Assembly: GCA_022008415.1 (NCBI GenBank)
Contig: JAIRBC010000010.1
Location: 62,001 to 126,000 of the forward strand
Origin: Cerina litoralis
GTDB taxonomy: Bacteria > Bacteroidota > Bacteroidia > Flavobacteriales > Flavobacteriaceae
Direction of reading: 5' to 3'
DNA: 64,000 nt
The notes beneath the pieces were generated by a model. That model searched no databases. It was not told the DNA's origin and was given only the letters and a program-made list of their open reading frames with translations. The number at the start of each line of letters is the position of its first letter. Within the stretch, counting starts at the first letter, position 1. The position numbers and the translations under genes were made by a program. Below, piece after piece: positions 43,332 to 53,896 of the stretch.

Positions 43332-46223
43332 ATGATAAATTACGAGGAAAATATTGAGGTTAGGGGCGCTAGGGTCCACAACCTAAAGAATATAGACGTC
43401 ACCATCCCCAGGGAAAAACTGGTGGTCATTACCGGTCTATCCGGTAGTGGTAAGTCTTCCCTGGCCTTTGATACCATCTATGCAGAAGGACAGCGCCGCT
43501 ATATAGAAACGTTTTCGGCCTACGCCAGACAATTCCTCGGAGGTCTGGAAAGACCGGATGTGGATAAAATTGACGGTCTTTCCCCTGTGATCGCCATTGA
43601 GCAAAAAACCACTTCCAAGTCGCCCAGGTCTACCGTAGGTACCATAACGGAAATCTATGATTTTTTAAGATTGTTGTTTGCTCGTGCCGCCGATGCCTAT
43701 AGTTATAATACCGGTGAAAAAATGGTGAGTTACAGCGACGACCAGATCAAGGAACTCATCAAAACCTCCTTTTCCGATAAAAAAATAAACGTACTGGCCC
43801 CGGTAATTAAATCTCGAAAAGGGCACTATAGGGAGTTGTTCGAACAGATTGCCAAACAAGGTTTTGTAAAAGTTAGGGTCGATGGGGAGATTCAGGATAT
43901 CCGTAAGGGGATGAAAGTGGACCGTTACAAGACACATGATATCGAGATCGTCATAGATCGACTAAAAATAACCCAAACCCCGGAACTGGACAAACGGCTG
44001 ACAGAATCTATAAATACGGCCATGTACAGCGGGGACAATGTACTTATGATCTTGGAGGAGGGCACTGCCGAACCCCGATATTTTAGCCGAGACCTTATGT
44101 GCCCGGCCACGGGGATTTCCTACCCCGTTCCGGAACCCAACACATTTTCCTTCAATTCCCCGAAAGGAATGTGTCCCCACTGCAATGGCCTAGGCAAAGT
44201 ATATCGGATAAATGAAGACAAAATTTTTCCGAATCGCAAAAATTCTATAAAGGCGGGAGGAATTGCTCCTCTCGGGGAATACAAAAATTCCTGGGCCTTT
44301 AAACAATTAGAGACCATCGCCTCCCGTTACCAGTTTGAACTAACCGATGCTATCAAAGATATTCCCGACGAGGCCTTGAACGTAATTCTATACGGTGGCA
44401 AGGAATCTTTTGAAGTAGATTCCAAGACCCTGGGGGTCAAAAGAACTTATAAAATAGATTATGAGGGTATCGCACACTTCATAAAATCCCAGTTCGACGA
44501 ATCCAATTCCACAAGTTTAAGACGCTGGGCCAAGGATTATATGGACAAGAAGGAATGTCCCGATTGCCAGGGCTCCAGATTGCGACAGGAATCGCTCTAC
44601 TTTAAGATCGGCCAAAGGAACATAGCAGAACTATCCCAAATGGACATTTCCGAGCTGGCCATTTTTTTTGACGGGCTATTCCCAAAACTGGATACGAACC
44701 AGCAGAAGATAGCCGAAGAGATCTTAAAAGAAATCAAGGTAAGACTCCGATTCTTATTGGATGTGGGCCTGGACTACCTCTCTTTGTCCCGGAGTTCCAA
44801 ATCCCTTTCTGGAGGTGAGGCACAGCGCATTCGGTTGGCCACCCAAATAGGTTCCCAATTAGTGGGGGTGCTGTATATTTTGGACGAACCCAGCATTGGA
44901 TTGCACCAGCGGGACAACCGTCGGCTTATAAAATCCCTGCAGTCCTTACGCGATATCGGAAATTCCGTTATCGTGGTGGAACACGACAGGGATATGATAG
45001 AAAATGCCGACCATGTGATCGACATTGGTCCAAGAGCGGGGAGACATGGAGGGGAAATCATTTCTCAAGGTACACCTAGCGACCTCAAAAATCACAACAC
45101 CCTTACAGCCGATTATATAACCGGTAAAAGGGAAATTCCCGTGCCCAAAAGAAGAAGGCCAGGAAACGGTAATGCCATCGTCCTAACAGGGTGTTCGGGC
45201 AACAACCTCAAAAATATTTCCGCAGCATTTCCGCTGGGGAAAATGATCGGGGTAACGGGAGTTTCGGGCAGTGGAAAATCTACCTTGATAAACGAAACGC
45301 TTTACCCGATCATGAACGCCCATTATTTTAACGGTGTAAAAAAACCAATGCCCTACAAAAAGATTACGGGTCTGGAGTTTGTAGACAAGGTAATCGATAT
45401 CAACCAATCGCCTATCGGTAGAACTCCGCGCTCCAACCCGGCCACCTACACGGGAGTTTTCAGCGAAATAAGAAGTCTCTTTACCAAAACCCCCGAAGCG
45501 GCAATAAGAGGTTATAAACCAGGTCGATTTAGCTTTAACGTGAAAGGAGGACGTTGCGAAACTTGCCAGGGTGGAGGGCTAAGGGTGATAGAAATGAACT
45601 TTCTGCCCGATGTTTATGTAGCATGTGAAACCTGTAACGGCAAGCGCTTTAACAGGGAAACCCTGGAAATTAGATACAAGGGCAAATCTATAGCCGACGT
45701 TTTGGAAATGACCATCAACGAAGCTGTGGAATTCTTTGAAAACATTCCCAAGATCTATCGAAAATTAAAGACCATCCAAGACGTCGGGTTAGGGTATATT
45801 TCCCTTGGACAACAATCCACGACCCTTTCCGGTGGCGAGGCACAACGAATAAAACTGGCCACGGAACTGTCTAAAAGGGATACGGGTAACACTTTTTATA
45901 TACTCGATGAACCTACCACCGGACTGCATTTTGAGGACATACGGGTACTCATGGAAGTATTGAACAAGCTGGTGGACAAAGGCAATACCGTTCTCGTCAT
46001 AGAACACAATATGGATGTTATAAAAATGGTGGATTATATTCTGGATATCGGGTACGAAGGGGGCCGAGAGGGCGGTAAAATAGTAGCCAGGGGTACCCCG
46101 GAGGAAGTGGCACGGGATAAAAAGAGCTATACGGCAAAGTTTTTGATGCAGGAGTTGAACAAGCATCGGGAAATGGCAAAAAAAGGCAGTGAACAGCGGG
46201 CCGAAACCATTGTGCACAGATAA
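43332..46223 (+). CDS. uvrA: Excinuclease ABC subunit A
   Basis: Damage-recognition ATPase of nucleotide excision repair, 963 residues. It has two ABC modules with Walker A GLSGSGKSS and GVSGSGKST. Signature segments SLSGGEAQRIRLATQI and TLSGGEAQRIKLATEL are followed by Walker B (YILDEPSIGLH, YILDEPTTGLH). Zinc-binding cysteines appear in CPHCNGLGKVYRI with CPDCQGSRL, and in CETCQGGGLRVIEMNFLPD with CETCNGKRF. All are intact. The upstream spacer holds a possible structured leader. Confidence 0.98.
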   Translation: MINYEENIEVRGARVHNLKNIDVTIPREKLVVITGLSGSGKSSLAFDTIYAEGQRRYIETFSAYARQFLGGLERPDVDKIDGLSPVIAIEQKTTSKSPRSTVGTITEIYDFLRLLFARAADAYSYNTGEKMVSYSDDQIKELIKTSFSDKKINVLAPVIKSRKGHYRELFEQIAKQGFVKVRVDGEIQDIRKGMKVDRYKTHDIEIVIDRLKITQTPELDKRLTESINTAMYSGDNVLMILEEGTAEPRYFSRDLMCPATGISYPVPEPNTFSFNSPKGMCPHCNGLGKVYRINEDKIFPNRKNSIKAGGIAPLGEYKNSWAFKQLETIASRYQFELTDAIKDIPDEALNVILYGGKESFEVDSKTLGVKRTYKIDYEGIAHFIKSQFDESNSTSLRRWAKDYMDKKECPDCQGSRLRQESLYFKIGQRNIAELSQMDISELAIFFDGLFPKLDTNQQKIAEEILKEIKVRLRFLLDVGLDYLSLSRSSKSLSGGEAQRIRLATQIGSQLVGVLYILDEPSIGLHQRDNRRLIKSLQSLRDIGNSVIVVEHDRDMIENADHVIDIGPRAGRHGGEIISQGTPSDLKNHNTLTADYITGKREIPVPKRRRPGNGNAIVLTGCSGNNLKNISAAFPLGKMIGVTGVSGSGKSTLINETLYPIMNAHYFNGVKKPMPYKKITGLEFVDKVIDINQSPIGRTPRSNPATYTGVFSEIRSLFTKTPEAAIRGYKPGRFSFNVKGGRCETCQGGGLRVIEMNFLPDVYVACETCNGKRFNRETLEIRYKGKSIADVLEMTINEAVEFFENIPKIYRKLKTIQDVGLGYISLGQQSTTLSGGEAQRIKLATELSKRDTGNTFYILDEPTTGLHFEDIRVLMEVLNKLVDKGNTVLVIEHNMDVIKMVDYILDIGYEGGREGGKIVARGTPEEVARDKKSYTAKFLMQELNKHREMAKKGSEQRAETIVHR

Positions 46224-46334
46224 TCCCCGAATATTAAACCAGCGAGCAGCGCCAGAAAGCAAGTGAGGTGTCAAGGGTGAAATAAATTGAAAACTGCACC
46301 CAGAACCGTTACCTTGGAAACCATAAATCACAAT

Positions 46335-47021
46335 ATGAGAAAAGAACAACACCACAAAGGATGGAACGAAATTAAGACCAATGATTCCTGGGCCCTTTTC
46401 AAGATCATGGGCGAATTTGTCAACGGCTATGAAAAACTCAGTGTCATCGGTCCCTGTATCTCCATTTTCGGGTCTGCCCGCACCAAGGAAAGCGACCACT
46501 ATTACGAACTGGCCGTGAAGATCTCAAAAAGTATTGCGGAGGCGGGGTACGGCATCATCACTGGTGGAGGTCCCGGTATTATGGAAGCTGGGAACAAGGG
46601 CGCCCATCTAGCGGGCGGGACCTCCGTAGGTCTCAATATAGACCTGCCGTTCGAGCAGCACTACAATCCCTATATCGATTCGGATAAAAGCTTGGATTTC
46701 GATTATTTTTTTGTTCGCAAGGTTATGTTCGTAAAGTATTCACAGGGTTTTGTGGTAATGCCCGGCGGGTTTGGTACTTTGGACGAACTTTTTGAGGCCA
46801 TTACCCTGATACAAACCAATAAAATTGAAAAATTCCCCATCGTTTTGGTAGGTTCCGATTATTGGAAAGGCCTTCTCGAATGGATAAAACAAACCATGTT
46901 GACCATGGGCAATATCAGTCCCCACGATTTGGACCTCGTCACCCTTGCGGATACGGAAGAAGAAGTGGTGGAAATTATCGATGCCTTCTATAAAGAACGT
47001 ATATTTAGTCCCAATTTCTAG
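46335..47021 (+). CDS. LOG-family protein (TIGR00730-type nucleotide phosphoribohydrolase)
   Basis: A 228-residue Rossmann-like protein of the LOG family. The two diagnostic motifs are GGGPGIMEAGNKGAH (from about residue 77) and PGGFGTLDELFEAIT (from about 143). Members release nucleobases from nucleoside monophosphates, including cytokinin precursors; in bacteria the role is usually nucleotide salvage or clearance. The ATG at 46335 is preferred to a TTG 16 codons upstream. The next gene starts 8 bp downstream, so the two are probably cotranscribed. Confidence 0.9.
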   Translation: MRKEQHHKGWNEIKTNDSWALFKIMGEFVNGYEKLSVIGPCISIFGSARTKESDHYYELAVKISKSIAEAGYGIITGGGPGIMEAGNKGAHLAGGTSVGLNIDLPFEQHYNPYIDSDKSLDFDYFFVRKVMFVKYSQGFVVMPGGFGTLDELFEAITLIQTNKIEKFPIVLVGSDYWKGLLEWIKQTMLTMGNISPHDLDLVTLADTEEEVVEIIDAFYKERIFSPNF

Positions 47022-47028
47022 TTTTCAC

Positions 47029-49866
47029 ATGCTCCAAAACAAAATTGAAACTTTTCCCAATATATTAAGTTGTCTGTGTGCCATGCTGGGATTTCTAACC
47101 ATAAACGGGCAGCACCTGAACCGGGTAATTGCCACTTTGGACGGGGACACCCAAGAAATTGGTATTCAACAAGAGTTCATTTACGTCAACGATTCCCAAG
47201 ATACCCTCACCAACCTGTATTTCAATGATTGGGCCAATGCTTACGCCAACAAAAAAACACCATTGGCACGACGGTTGGAAGAGGAGTTCAAGAAGAGCCT
47301 GCACCTCGCCAAGGAAAAAGATCGCGGGCATACGCAAATGATAAGTGCCGTGGATAATGAATACAGGGGTCTACAATGGGAACGCACCCCGGAGGTAGAT
47401 CTTATAAGGTTTAAATTGAACCAAGCCCTTCCGCCCCAGGATTCCGTAAAAATATTCCTTACCTACAATGTAAAATTGCCCCCGGATAAATATACTCCTT
47501 ACGGTTATGACCGGTGGAACGGCTATTACCTCAAAGATTGGTACCTTACCCCGGCGGTATACAACGGGGAATGGCAACTGTATTCCAACGTGAATTTAGA
47601 AGACCTTTATACGGGAATAACCAATACCGTGATCGATTTTACCTATCCGGAAAGGCTTTATCTCACCACCAATTTTGACGATATCGGAAACACCAAATTT
47701 ATAAGTACGCAACAGGCGACGTTAAAAGGTAACAACCGCAAAAGTTGTGAGATTATTCTGAGCCCCACCAAAAAATTTACGACCCACGTAACACCTACCT
47801 TAACCGCGGTAACCGACATCGAGGCCGTCAAATACGAGGAGGTGCTAAGAGGGGTGTCCATACTTAAGATTTCGGAATTTCTAGATAAAAACCTCGGGAA
47901 TTACCCCCACCAACAACTATTGGTGAGCGAATTGGATTACGATAAAAATCCGTTGTACGGTATCAACCAATTGCCATCCTTTATAAGGCCCTATGGGGAA
48001 CAGTTTCAGTTTGAGATGAAATTCTTAAAGACAGCCCTGTATAGCTGGATGCGGGAAACCATGTTCTTGAATCCCAGAAAGGAAGAATGGGTGAACGATG
48101 CCATAGTCAACTATCTTTTGTTCCATTATGTGGAAACTTATTATCCAGACCAAAAGCTTTTGGGCAAACTGTCTAAAATATGGGGTTTGAGAAGTTTCCA
48201 TTTGGCCCAAGTGGATTTTAACGAGCAATACCCGCTTCTTTACACGCTTACGGCACGGAAGAACCTAGACCAGGCATTATCCGTGTCCAATGACTCGTTG
48301 ATCAAGTTCAATCAAAAAATTGCCAATCCGTACAAAGCAGGGTTGGGATTGGCCTATTTGTCGGATTATATTGAAAAAGGTAAGATAGACGAGGGAATCA
48401 AGACTTTTTACAAGACCTACAGTTTAAAACCGGTTACCCCAAAGGATTTCGAAGACATCTTGGAACGATCTACCAATAAGGATATCCATTGGTTTTTTAA
48501 CGAGTACGTGACCACCGATAAAAAAATAGATTTTAAGATAAACAAGGTCATAAAAACCCCGGATTCCTTAGAAGTCACCATTAAAAACAAACAAGGGACC
48601 AATGTTCCGATCTCCCTATTCGGTATCCAAAACGATACCGTGGTGTCCAAATATTGGTTTCCCGATATTACCACCCAGAAAACGATTAAGATTCCAAGAC
48701 TAGACGAAGACCGATTGGTCCTGAACTACGATCAAATTATACCGGAGTACAACCAAAGGGATAATTGGAAGACCTTGAACGGATTCTTTTCGAGCAACAA
48801 AAAATTAAAGTTCCAATTTTACAAGGATATCGAAGACCCCTATTACAACCAAATCTTTTATGTACCCGTCCTTAGCTTTAATATTTACGATGGTCTATCC
48901 CCGGGATTAAGGATCCACAACAAAACATTTCTGGAAAAACCCTTTCAATGGGATGTATCCCCTTCCTATGCCCCCAAGGAAAAATCGTTCGTGGGATATG
49001 GGAGAGTAAATTACCGTCACTATCACGGCAAAACAGGGTTCTATGTAACCAACTACTCCCTTCACGGGTCTACCTCCTTTTTCCAGGTCCATTCCCGCTA
49101 TTCAACGATAACCCCCTCGATCGGGTTTGGTTGGAGACCGGACGACCTTAGGTCCAATAAGAGAAGTGCCCTAATTTTTAGGTACGTAAACGTATTTAGG
49201 AATGTAAACGAGGCGTTAAATATAGATACTGATCCAGATTATAGCGTTTTTGATGCCCGGTTTATAAAGACAAATAACGGGATCATAAATTATTTTTCCT
49301 GGTTTGCCGATGCACAACAGTCTAGCCAATTCACCAAAATAGCCTTCAATATGGAATACCGAAGGCTCTTTGACAACAACATGCAGTTCAATTTTAGGTT
49401 CTTTGCAGGCAAGTTCCTGAGAAACACAACGGATTCCGATTACTTTAGCTTTGCATTAGATCGTCCTACCGATTATCTTTTTGATTACAGCTACATTGGA
49501 CGGTCGGAAGATTCGGGAATCTCAAGTCAACAGATCATTATAGCGGAGGGAGGATTCAAATCCAAATTGGCCTATCCCTACGCCAATGATTGGATCGCCA
49601 CAACAAATGCAAGTGTTAGCGTGTGGCGTTGGATCGAACTCTACGGAGACCTGGGTTTTGTAAAAAACAAGAACCAAAACACCCACTTCGTATATGATTC
49701 CGGTATACGGTTAAATTTGGTCACCGATTATTTTGAACTGTATTTTCCGATGTACTCCAACAACGGATGGGAAATAGCGCAACCCAACTATCTCGAAAAA
49801 ATACGCTTTGTAGTGACCTTAAGTCCCAAAACCCTATTGGGGCTCTTTAACAGACAATGGTTCTAA
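47029..49866 (+). CDS. M1-peptidase-like protein with degenerate active site and C-terminal outer-membrane beta-barrel
   Basis: A 945-residue exported protein (signal peptide ending near TINGQ). Residues of about 30-480 resemble an M1 aminopeptidase: an N-terminal beta domain, then a helical domain. Where M1 enzymes have HExxH, this protein reads K334-T-A-L-Y338, and the zinc-ligand segment WLNEGFA is replaced by WVNDAIVNY (Asp357), at the correct 23-residue spacing. It is therefore probably not a zinc peptidase. From about residue 620 the sequence alternates polar and aromatic residues in beta-strand fashion and ends in RQWF with a terminal Phe, as in outer-membrane barrels. A TTG at 46945 is rejected because it lies inside the LOG gene. 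Confidence 0.8.
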   Translation: MLQNKIETFPNILSCLCAMLGFLTINGQHLNRVIATLDGDTQEIGIQQEFIYVNDSQDTLTNLYFNDWANAYANKKTPLARRLEEEFKKSLHLAKEKDRGHTQMISAVDNEYRGLQWERTPEVDLIRFKLNQALPPQDSVKIFLTYNVKLPPDKYTPYGYDRWNGYYLKDWYLTPAVYNGEWQLYSNVNLEDLYTGITNTVIDFTYPERLYLTTNFDDIGNTKFISTQQATLKGNNRKSCEIILSPTKKFTTHVTPTLTAVTDIEAVKYEEVLRGVSILKISEFLDKNLGNYPHQQLLVSELDYDKNPLYGINQLPSFIRPYGEQFQFEMKFLKTALYSWMRETMFLNPRKEEWVNDAIVNYLLFHYVETYYPDQKLLGKLSKIWGLRSFHLAQVDFNEQYPLLYTLTARKNLDQALSVSNDSLIKFNQKIANPYKAGLGLAYLSDYIEKGKIDEGIKTFYKTYSLKPVTPKDFEDILERSTNKDIHWFFNEYVTTDKKIDFKINKVIKTPDSLEVTIKNKQGTNVPISLFGIQNDTVVSKYWFPDITTQKTIKIPRLDEDRLVLNYDQIIPEYNQRDNWKTLNGFFSSNKKLKFQFYKDIEDPYYNQIFYVPVLSFNIYDGLSPGLRIHNKTFLEKPFQWDVSPSYAPKEKSFVGYGRVNYRHYHGKTGFYVTNYSLHGSTSFFQVHSRYSTITPSIGFGWRPDDLRSNKRSALIFRYVNVFRNVNEALNIDTDPDYSVFDARFIKTNNGIINYFSWFADAQQSSQFTKIAFNMEYRRLFDNNMQFNFRFFAGKFLRNTTDSDYFSFALDRPTDYLFDYSYIGRSEDSGISSQQIIIAEGGFKSKLAYPYANDWIATTNASVSVWRWIELYGDLGFVKNKNQNTHFVYDSGIRLNLVTDYFELYFPMYSNNGWEIAQPNYLEKIRFVVTLSPKTLLGLFNRQWF

Positions 49867-50002
49867 GGTTTTTTATGGTTGTCCGAATTTTTTAACTGAA
49901 CCGGTTCAATGATAAAAAGTGATAACTTTTATGTGGTTACGACCGCCCTGAATTGCAGGGATCATCCATATTTGATATTTTTGTTGAAAATGTTGACTCC
50001 CA

Positions 50003-52414
50003 ATGAAATCCGAACCCAAAACTAGTAACGACATTTCCTTCAATGATTTTAAGAATCAAATCCTTAAGGATTATGAAATTGCCGTTACAAGTAGGGAGTG
50101 CAGTCTTTTAGGTCGCAGGGAAGTGCTTACGGGCAAGGCTAAGTTCGGAATTTTTGGAGATGGCAAGGAGCTGCCGCAGTTGGCCATGGCCCGTTCCTTT
50201 CAGGATGGCGATTTCCGCAGTGGCTATTACCGGGACCAGACCTTTATGATGGCACTGGGTCTTTTTAAACCTAAGGATTTCTTCCACGGATTATACGCCA
50301 CGACCGACCTGGACAAGGAACCCATGAGTGCAGGAAGGCAAATGGGAGGACATTTTGGCACCCATAGCCTAAACGAGGATGGCAGTTGGAAAGATCTTAC
50401 GGCGCAAAAAAACAGCAGCGCGGATATTTCTTGTACGGCGGGTCAAATGCCACGTCTAGTGGGACTGGCCCAAGCTTCAAAAATATACAGACATCTAGAG
50501 TTGACCGAATCGGGAAAATTTTCCCAGAATGGCAACGAGGTGGCCTGGGGCACCATTGGCAATGCCAGCACCAGTGAAGGTCACTTTTTCGAAGCCTTAA
50601 ATGCTGGCGGGGTGCTACAAATTCCTATGGTAATCAGTATTTGGGACGATGGATACGGTATTTCCGTGCCCGCGAAATATCAGACCACAAAAGAGGACAT
50701 TTCCGAAATTTTATCAGGTTTTCAGCGAGACGACACAAACAACGGCTATGAACTTTTAAAAGTAAAAGGTTGGGACTATACCGCTTTGATCCATGCCTAT
50801 GAAAATGCCTCCGATATTGCCAGGGAAGAACATGTCCCTGTAATTATACACGTAACGGAACTGACCCAGCCCCAAGGACATTCCACATCGGGCTCGCACG
50901 AACGCTACAAGAGCGAGGAACAATTGGCATGGGAAAAGGAAAACGATTGCAACAAGCGATTTAAGGAATGGATATTGGAAAACGGGATCTCTACCGAGGA
51001 GGAACTAAAAGCGCTGGAAAAATCCATAAGAAGAGAGGTTAGAAATGCGAAGAAAGAAGCTTGGGACGAATTTATTGAACCTCTTAAACAAAGAAAGAAG
51101 TCCTTAGTGGGAATACTGGACACTCTTGCCACCAACAGTCCAAACAGGAGCTTTATCACAAAAATTAAGAACGACCTTATCGCTATTGAAGAGCCGTCCA
51201 AAAAAGATCTGGCCTCCAAGGCCAGAAAATCCTTGCGATATCTATTGGGAGAGACTTCACCCGAGAAATTAGAACTTTCCAAATGGATCGATCTGTTCTT
51301 CAAGGAAATGGAACCGAAGTATAGTTCCCATCTGTACAATGAATTGCCGAACAGGGCCACTGCCGTCCAAGAGGTAAAGCCGAGCTACACCTCTGAGCCC
51401 GAAATGGTGGATGGAAGGGTTATATTACGCGACAATTTTGACAAGCTATTTGCCAAATACCCCGAAGCACTGATTTTCGGGGAAGATAGCGGAGCCATCG
51501 GAGACGTAAATCAAGGCCTGGAAGGACTCCAGAAAAAATATGGAAAATTGCGGGTCTCGGATACGGGAATCAGGGAAACCACGATTATTGGACAGGGAAT
51601 TGGGTTGGCACTTAGGGGATTGCGACCCATTGCAGAAATACAGTATCTGGACTACATACTTTATGGCATACAGACCATGAGCGACGACCTTGCCACCACG
51701 TTATACAGAACCGTCGGTAAGCAGAAGGCCCCACTGATCGTACGTACCAGAGGGCACAGATTAGAGGGTATTTGGCACTCTGGTTCGCCTATGGGGGGAC
51801 TGATCCACCTCTTGAGGGGAATGTATATTTTGGTTCCCAGGGATATGACCAAAGCTGCCGGATTCTACAACACCTTGATGAAAAGCGACGAACCCGCATT
51901 GGTGATCGAAAGTCTCAACGGATATCGTCTCAAGGAGGCCAAGCCCAAAAATCTGGGGGAAAACTGTACCCCGATCGGGGTGGTGGAAACTGTCCGTAAG
52001 GGCACGGACATTACGTTGGTCTCTTACGGATCTACCCTTAGAATTGTGGTCCAGGTGGCCCGTGAGCTACAACAGGTGGGTATAGACGCCGAAGTTATTG
52101 ACGCACAAAGCTTACTTCCTTTCGACCTGCGACACGACACGGTGAAAAGTATTAAAAAGACAAACCGGTTGCTCGTTATTGATGAGGACGTTCCCGGGGG
52201 CTGTTCCGCTTACCTCGTTCAGGAAATTGTGGAGAAGCAGGGAGGGTATTCTTATTTAGACAGTGCTCCCCAAACCCTTACCGCCAAAGCACATAGGCCA
52301 GCCTATGCGACGGACGGAGACTATTTCTCCAAGCCCAATGCCGAAGATATTTTTGAAAAAGTTTATGCGATAATGCACGAATCCAACCCTGTAGATTACC
52401 CAAAATTGCGCTGA
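50003..52414 (+). CDS. 2-oxoacid dehydrogenase E1 component, alpha and beta fused
   Basis: An 803-residue thiamine-diphosphate enzyme joining the alpha (about 1-340) and beta (about 460-803) subunits of a branched-chain- or pyruvate-type 2-oxoacid dehydrogenase. In the alpha part GTIGNASTSEGHFFEALNAG followed by ISIWDDGYGISVP forms the cofactor site. The beta part has ALIFGEDSGAIGDVNQGLEG, RETTIIGQGIGLALRGLRP and DEDVPGGCSAYLVQEI. No E2 or E3 gene is adjacent, so partner subunits lie elsewhere. Substrate class cannot be fixed from sequence alone. Confidence 0.93.
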   Translation: MKSEPKTSNDISFNDFKNQILKDYEIAVTSRECSLLGRREVLTGKAKFGIFGDGKELPQLAMARSFQDGDFRSGYYRDQTFMMALGLFKPKDFFHGLYATTDLDKEPMSAGRQMGGHFGTHSLNEDGSWKDLTAQKNSSADISCTAGQMPRLVGLAQASKIYRHLELTESGKFSQNGNEVAWGTIGNASTSEGHFFEALNAGGVLQIPMVISIWDDGYGISVPAKYQTTKEDISEILSGFQRDDTNNGYELLKVKGWDYTALIHAYENASDIAREEHVPVIIHVTELTQPQGHSTSGSHERYKSEEQLAWEKENDCNKRFKEWILENGISTEEELKALEKSIRREVRNAKKEAWDEFIEPLKQRKKSLVGILDTLATNSPNRSFITKIKNDLIAIEEPSKKDLASKARKSLRYLLGETSPEKLELSKWIDLFFKEMEPKYSSHLYNELPNRATAVQEVKPSYTSEPEMVDGRVILRDNFDKLFAKYPEALIFGEDSGAIGDVNQGLEGLQKKYGKLRVSDTGIRETTIIGQGIGLALRGLRPIAEIQYLDYILYGIQTMSDDLATTLYRTVGKQKAPLIVRTRGHRLEGIWHSGSPMGGLIHLLRGMYILVPRDMTKAAGFYNTLMKSDEPALVIESLNGYRLKEAKPKNLGENCTPIGVVETVRKGTDITLVSYGSTLRIVVQVARELQQVGIDAEVIDAQSLLPFDLRHDTVKSIKKTNRLLVIDEDVPGGCSAYLVQEIVEKQGGYSYLDSAPQTLTAKAHRPAYATDGDYFSKPNAEDIFEKVYAIMHESNPVDYPKLR

Positions 52415-52489
52415 TCGGCAACCCCGAACAACGCCTCGGTTACAGAGACCCCTTAACTTAACTATATTAATCGTTAATTACTTTGATCC

Positions 52490-52867
52490 ATGAAAAATAC
52501 TGTAAAGAATGATGTCGCTTTGGCCATACTGCGTGTTGTCCCGTCACTCATGTTGCTTACCCATGGAATTCCCAAACTGCAAAAAATCCTCGGTGGCAAC
52601 CTAGAATTTGCAGATCCCATTGGAATTGGTGCCGCCCCTTCCCTTTTCCTTGCGGTTATCGGGGAAGTTATTTGTCCCGTACTTGTAATTTTGGGAATCC
52701 GGACCCGTTGGGCAACGATTCCCACCATAATCATGATGGCGGTAATCTCTTTTGTACATCACGCCAACGATACGTTTAAATCTAAGGAATTGGCGCTGCT
52801 TTTCCTCACTTTTTTTGTCTTGATATATTTGTTGGGGCCAGGAAAATACAGTTTCGACAAGAAATAG
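52490..52867 (+). CDS. DoxX-family membrane protein
   Basis: A 125-residue protein with four membrane helices. The start ILRVVPSLMLLTHGIPKLQK and the segment FLAVIGEVICPVLVILGIRT with RWATIPTIIMMAVISFVHHA fit the DoxX family. Members have been linked to oxidoreductive stress and respiration, but the role of this one is unknown. It is convergent with holA, with 13 bp between the two stop codons. Confidence 0.92.
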   Translation: MKNTVKNDVALAILRVVPSLMLLTHGIPKLQKILGGNLEFADPIGIGAAPSLFLAVIGEVICPVLVILGIRTRWATIPTIIMMAVISFVHHANDTFKSKELALLFLTFFVLIYLLGPGKYSFDKK

Positions 52868-52880
52868 CACCGATCGGGGT

Positions 52881-53882
52881 CTATATTATTTTTACCAAAA
52901 GTTCCTTGAGCAGGTCCGAATTGGTCATGTTGTAGGCCCCTACCCCTTTCCCTTTAAGGTCTAGCTCCCGTAATTGGGAAATAACATGGCTCACTTTTTT
53001 CATGGGGTAATTTCTTGCGGCTGTTTGGAATTCATTTACAAAATAGGGATTGATCCGCAAAGCACTGGCCACGTTTTTAGGAGAATGATCGGCAAGTCCA
53101 TGGTATTGCAGCAATTGGGAAAAAAAGTTGTGCAACAGGGAAACGGTGACCACAAAGGGGTTGTCCTTTGGATTTTGGGCAAAATATTGAATGATCCGGG
53201 TAGCCTTTACCACGTTGCGTTCCCCAATGGCCTTCTTCAATTCAAAATTATTATAATCCTTGCTTATCCCTATATGTTCTTCGATGTCCGACGGGGTAAT
53301 CTCCCTTCCCTTTGGCACCACCAATTGCAACTTCTCCAATTCATTATTTATCCGGCTCAGATCGGTTCCCAAAAACTCTACCAATAATATTGCGGCCTTT
53401 GGGGCAATTTGATATCCCTTGCCCTGCAATATTTTGCGAATCCAGTCCGAAACCTGATTTTCATAGAGCTTCTTGCTTTCAAATAGAACCCCTTTTTTTT
53501 GAACCGATTTATACAGTTTTTTTCGCTTGTCCAGTTTGCTGTATTTATAACAAAGCACCAAGACCGTAGTAGGCTGTGGATTGTCTACATATTGGCTTAG
53601 GTTGTCTATGGTGCGGGAAAGGTGTTGGGCTTCCTTTACGATGATCACTTGCCGATCGGCCATCATGGGAAAGCGCTTGGCATTGCCCACTATAGCCTCA
53701 ATGATCACTTCTTTGCCGTATAGCACCATTTGGTTAAACCCGCGCTCCTCTTCGGTAAGGACGTTCTTTTCTATATATTCCGATATTTTATCAATGTAAT
53801 AGGGCTCCTCTCCATAAAGAAAATAAACGGGACTGATTTTCCCATTCCTAATATCGGTAACGATTTGCTTTACTTCGTCCAT
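52881..53882 (-). CDS. holA: DNA polymerase III subunit delta
   Basis: Clamp-loader subunit that opens the sliding clamp, 333 residues. It matches the HolA pattern: the N-terminal ISPVYFLYGEEPYYIDKISE, then MADRQVIIVKEAQHLSRTID and, in the middle, LVEFLGTDLSRINNELEKLQ. The ATG at 53882 lies only 26 bp from the ATG of the divergent HsdR-N-like gene, so the promoters overlap or lie in each other's coding sequence. Confidence 0.95.
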   Translation of the reverse strand: MDEVKQIVTDIRNGKISPVYFLYGEEPYYIDKISEYIEKNVLTEEERGFNQMVLYGKEVIIEAIVGNAKRFPMMADRQVIIVKEAQHLSRTIDNLSQYVDNPQPTTVLVLCYKYSKLDKRKKLYKSVQKKGVLFESKKLYENQVSDWIRKILQGKGYQIAPKAAILLVEFLGTDLSRINNELEKLQLVVPKGREITPSDIEEHIGISKDYNNFELKKAIGERNVVKATRIIQYFAQNPKDNPFVVTVSLLHNFFSQLLQYHGLADHSPKNVASALRINPYFVNEFQTAARNYPMKKVSHVISQLRELDLKGKGVGAYNMTNSDLLKELLVKII

Positions 53883-53896
53883 CCAAAAAAAATCAT

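Noticed and set aside
43086..43379. A 97-codon minus-strand reading frame over the uvrA leader
   Set aside because: It overlaps the uvrA start, has no recognisable family, and the GC-rich block explains the open frame; a structured leader is more plausible.
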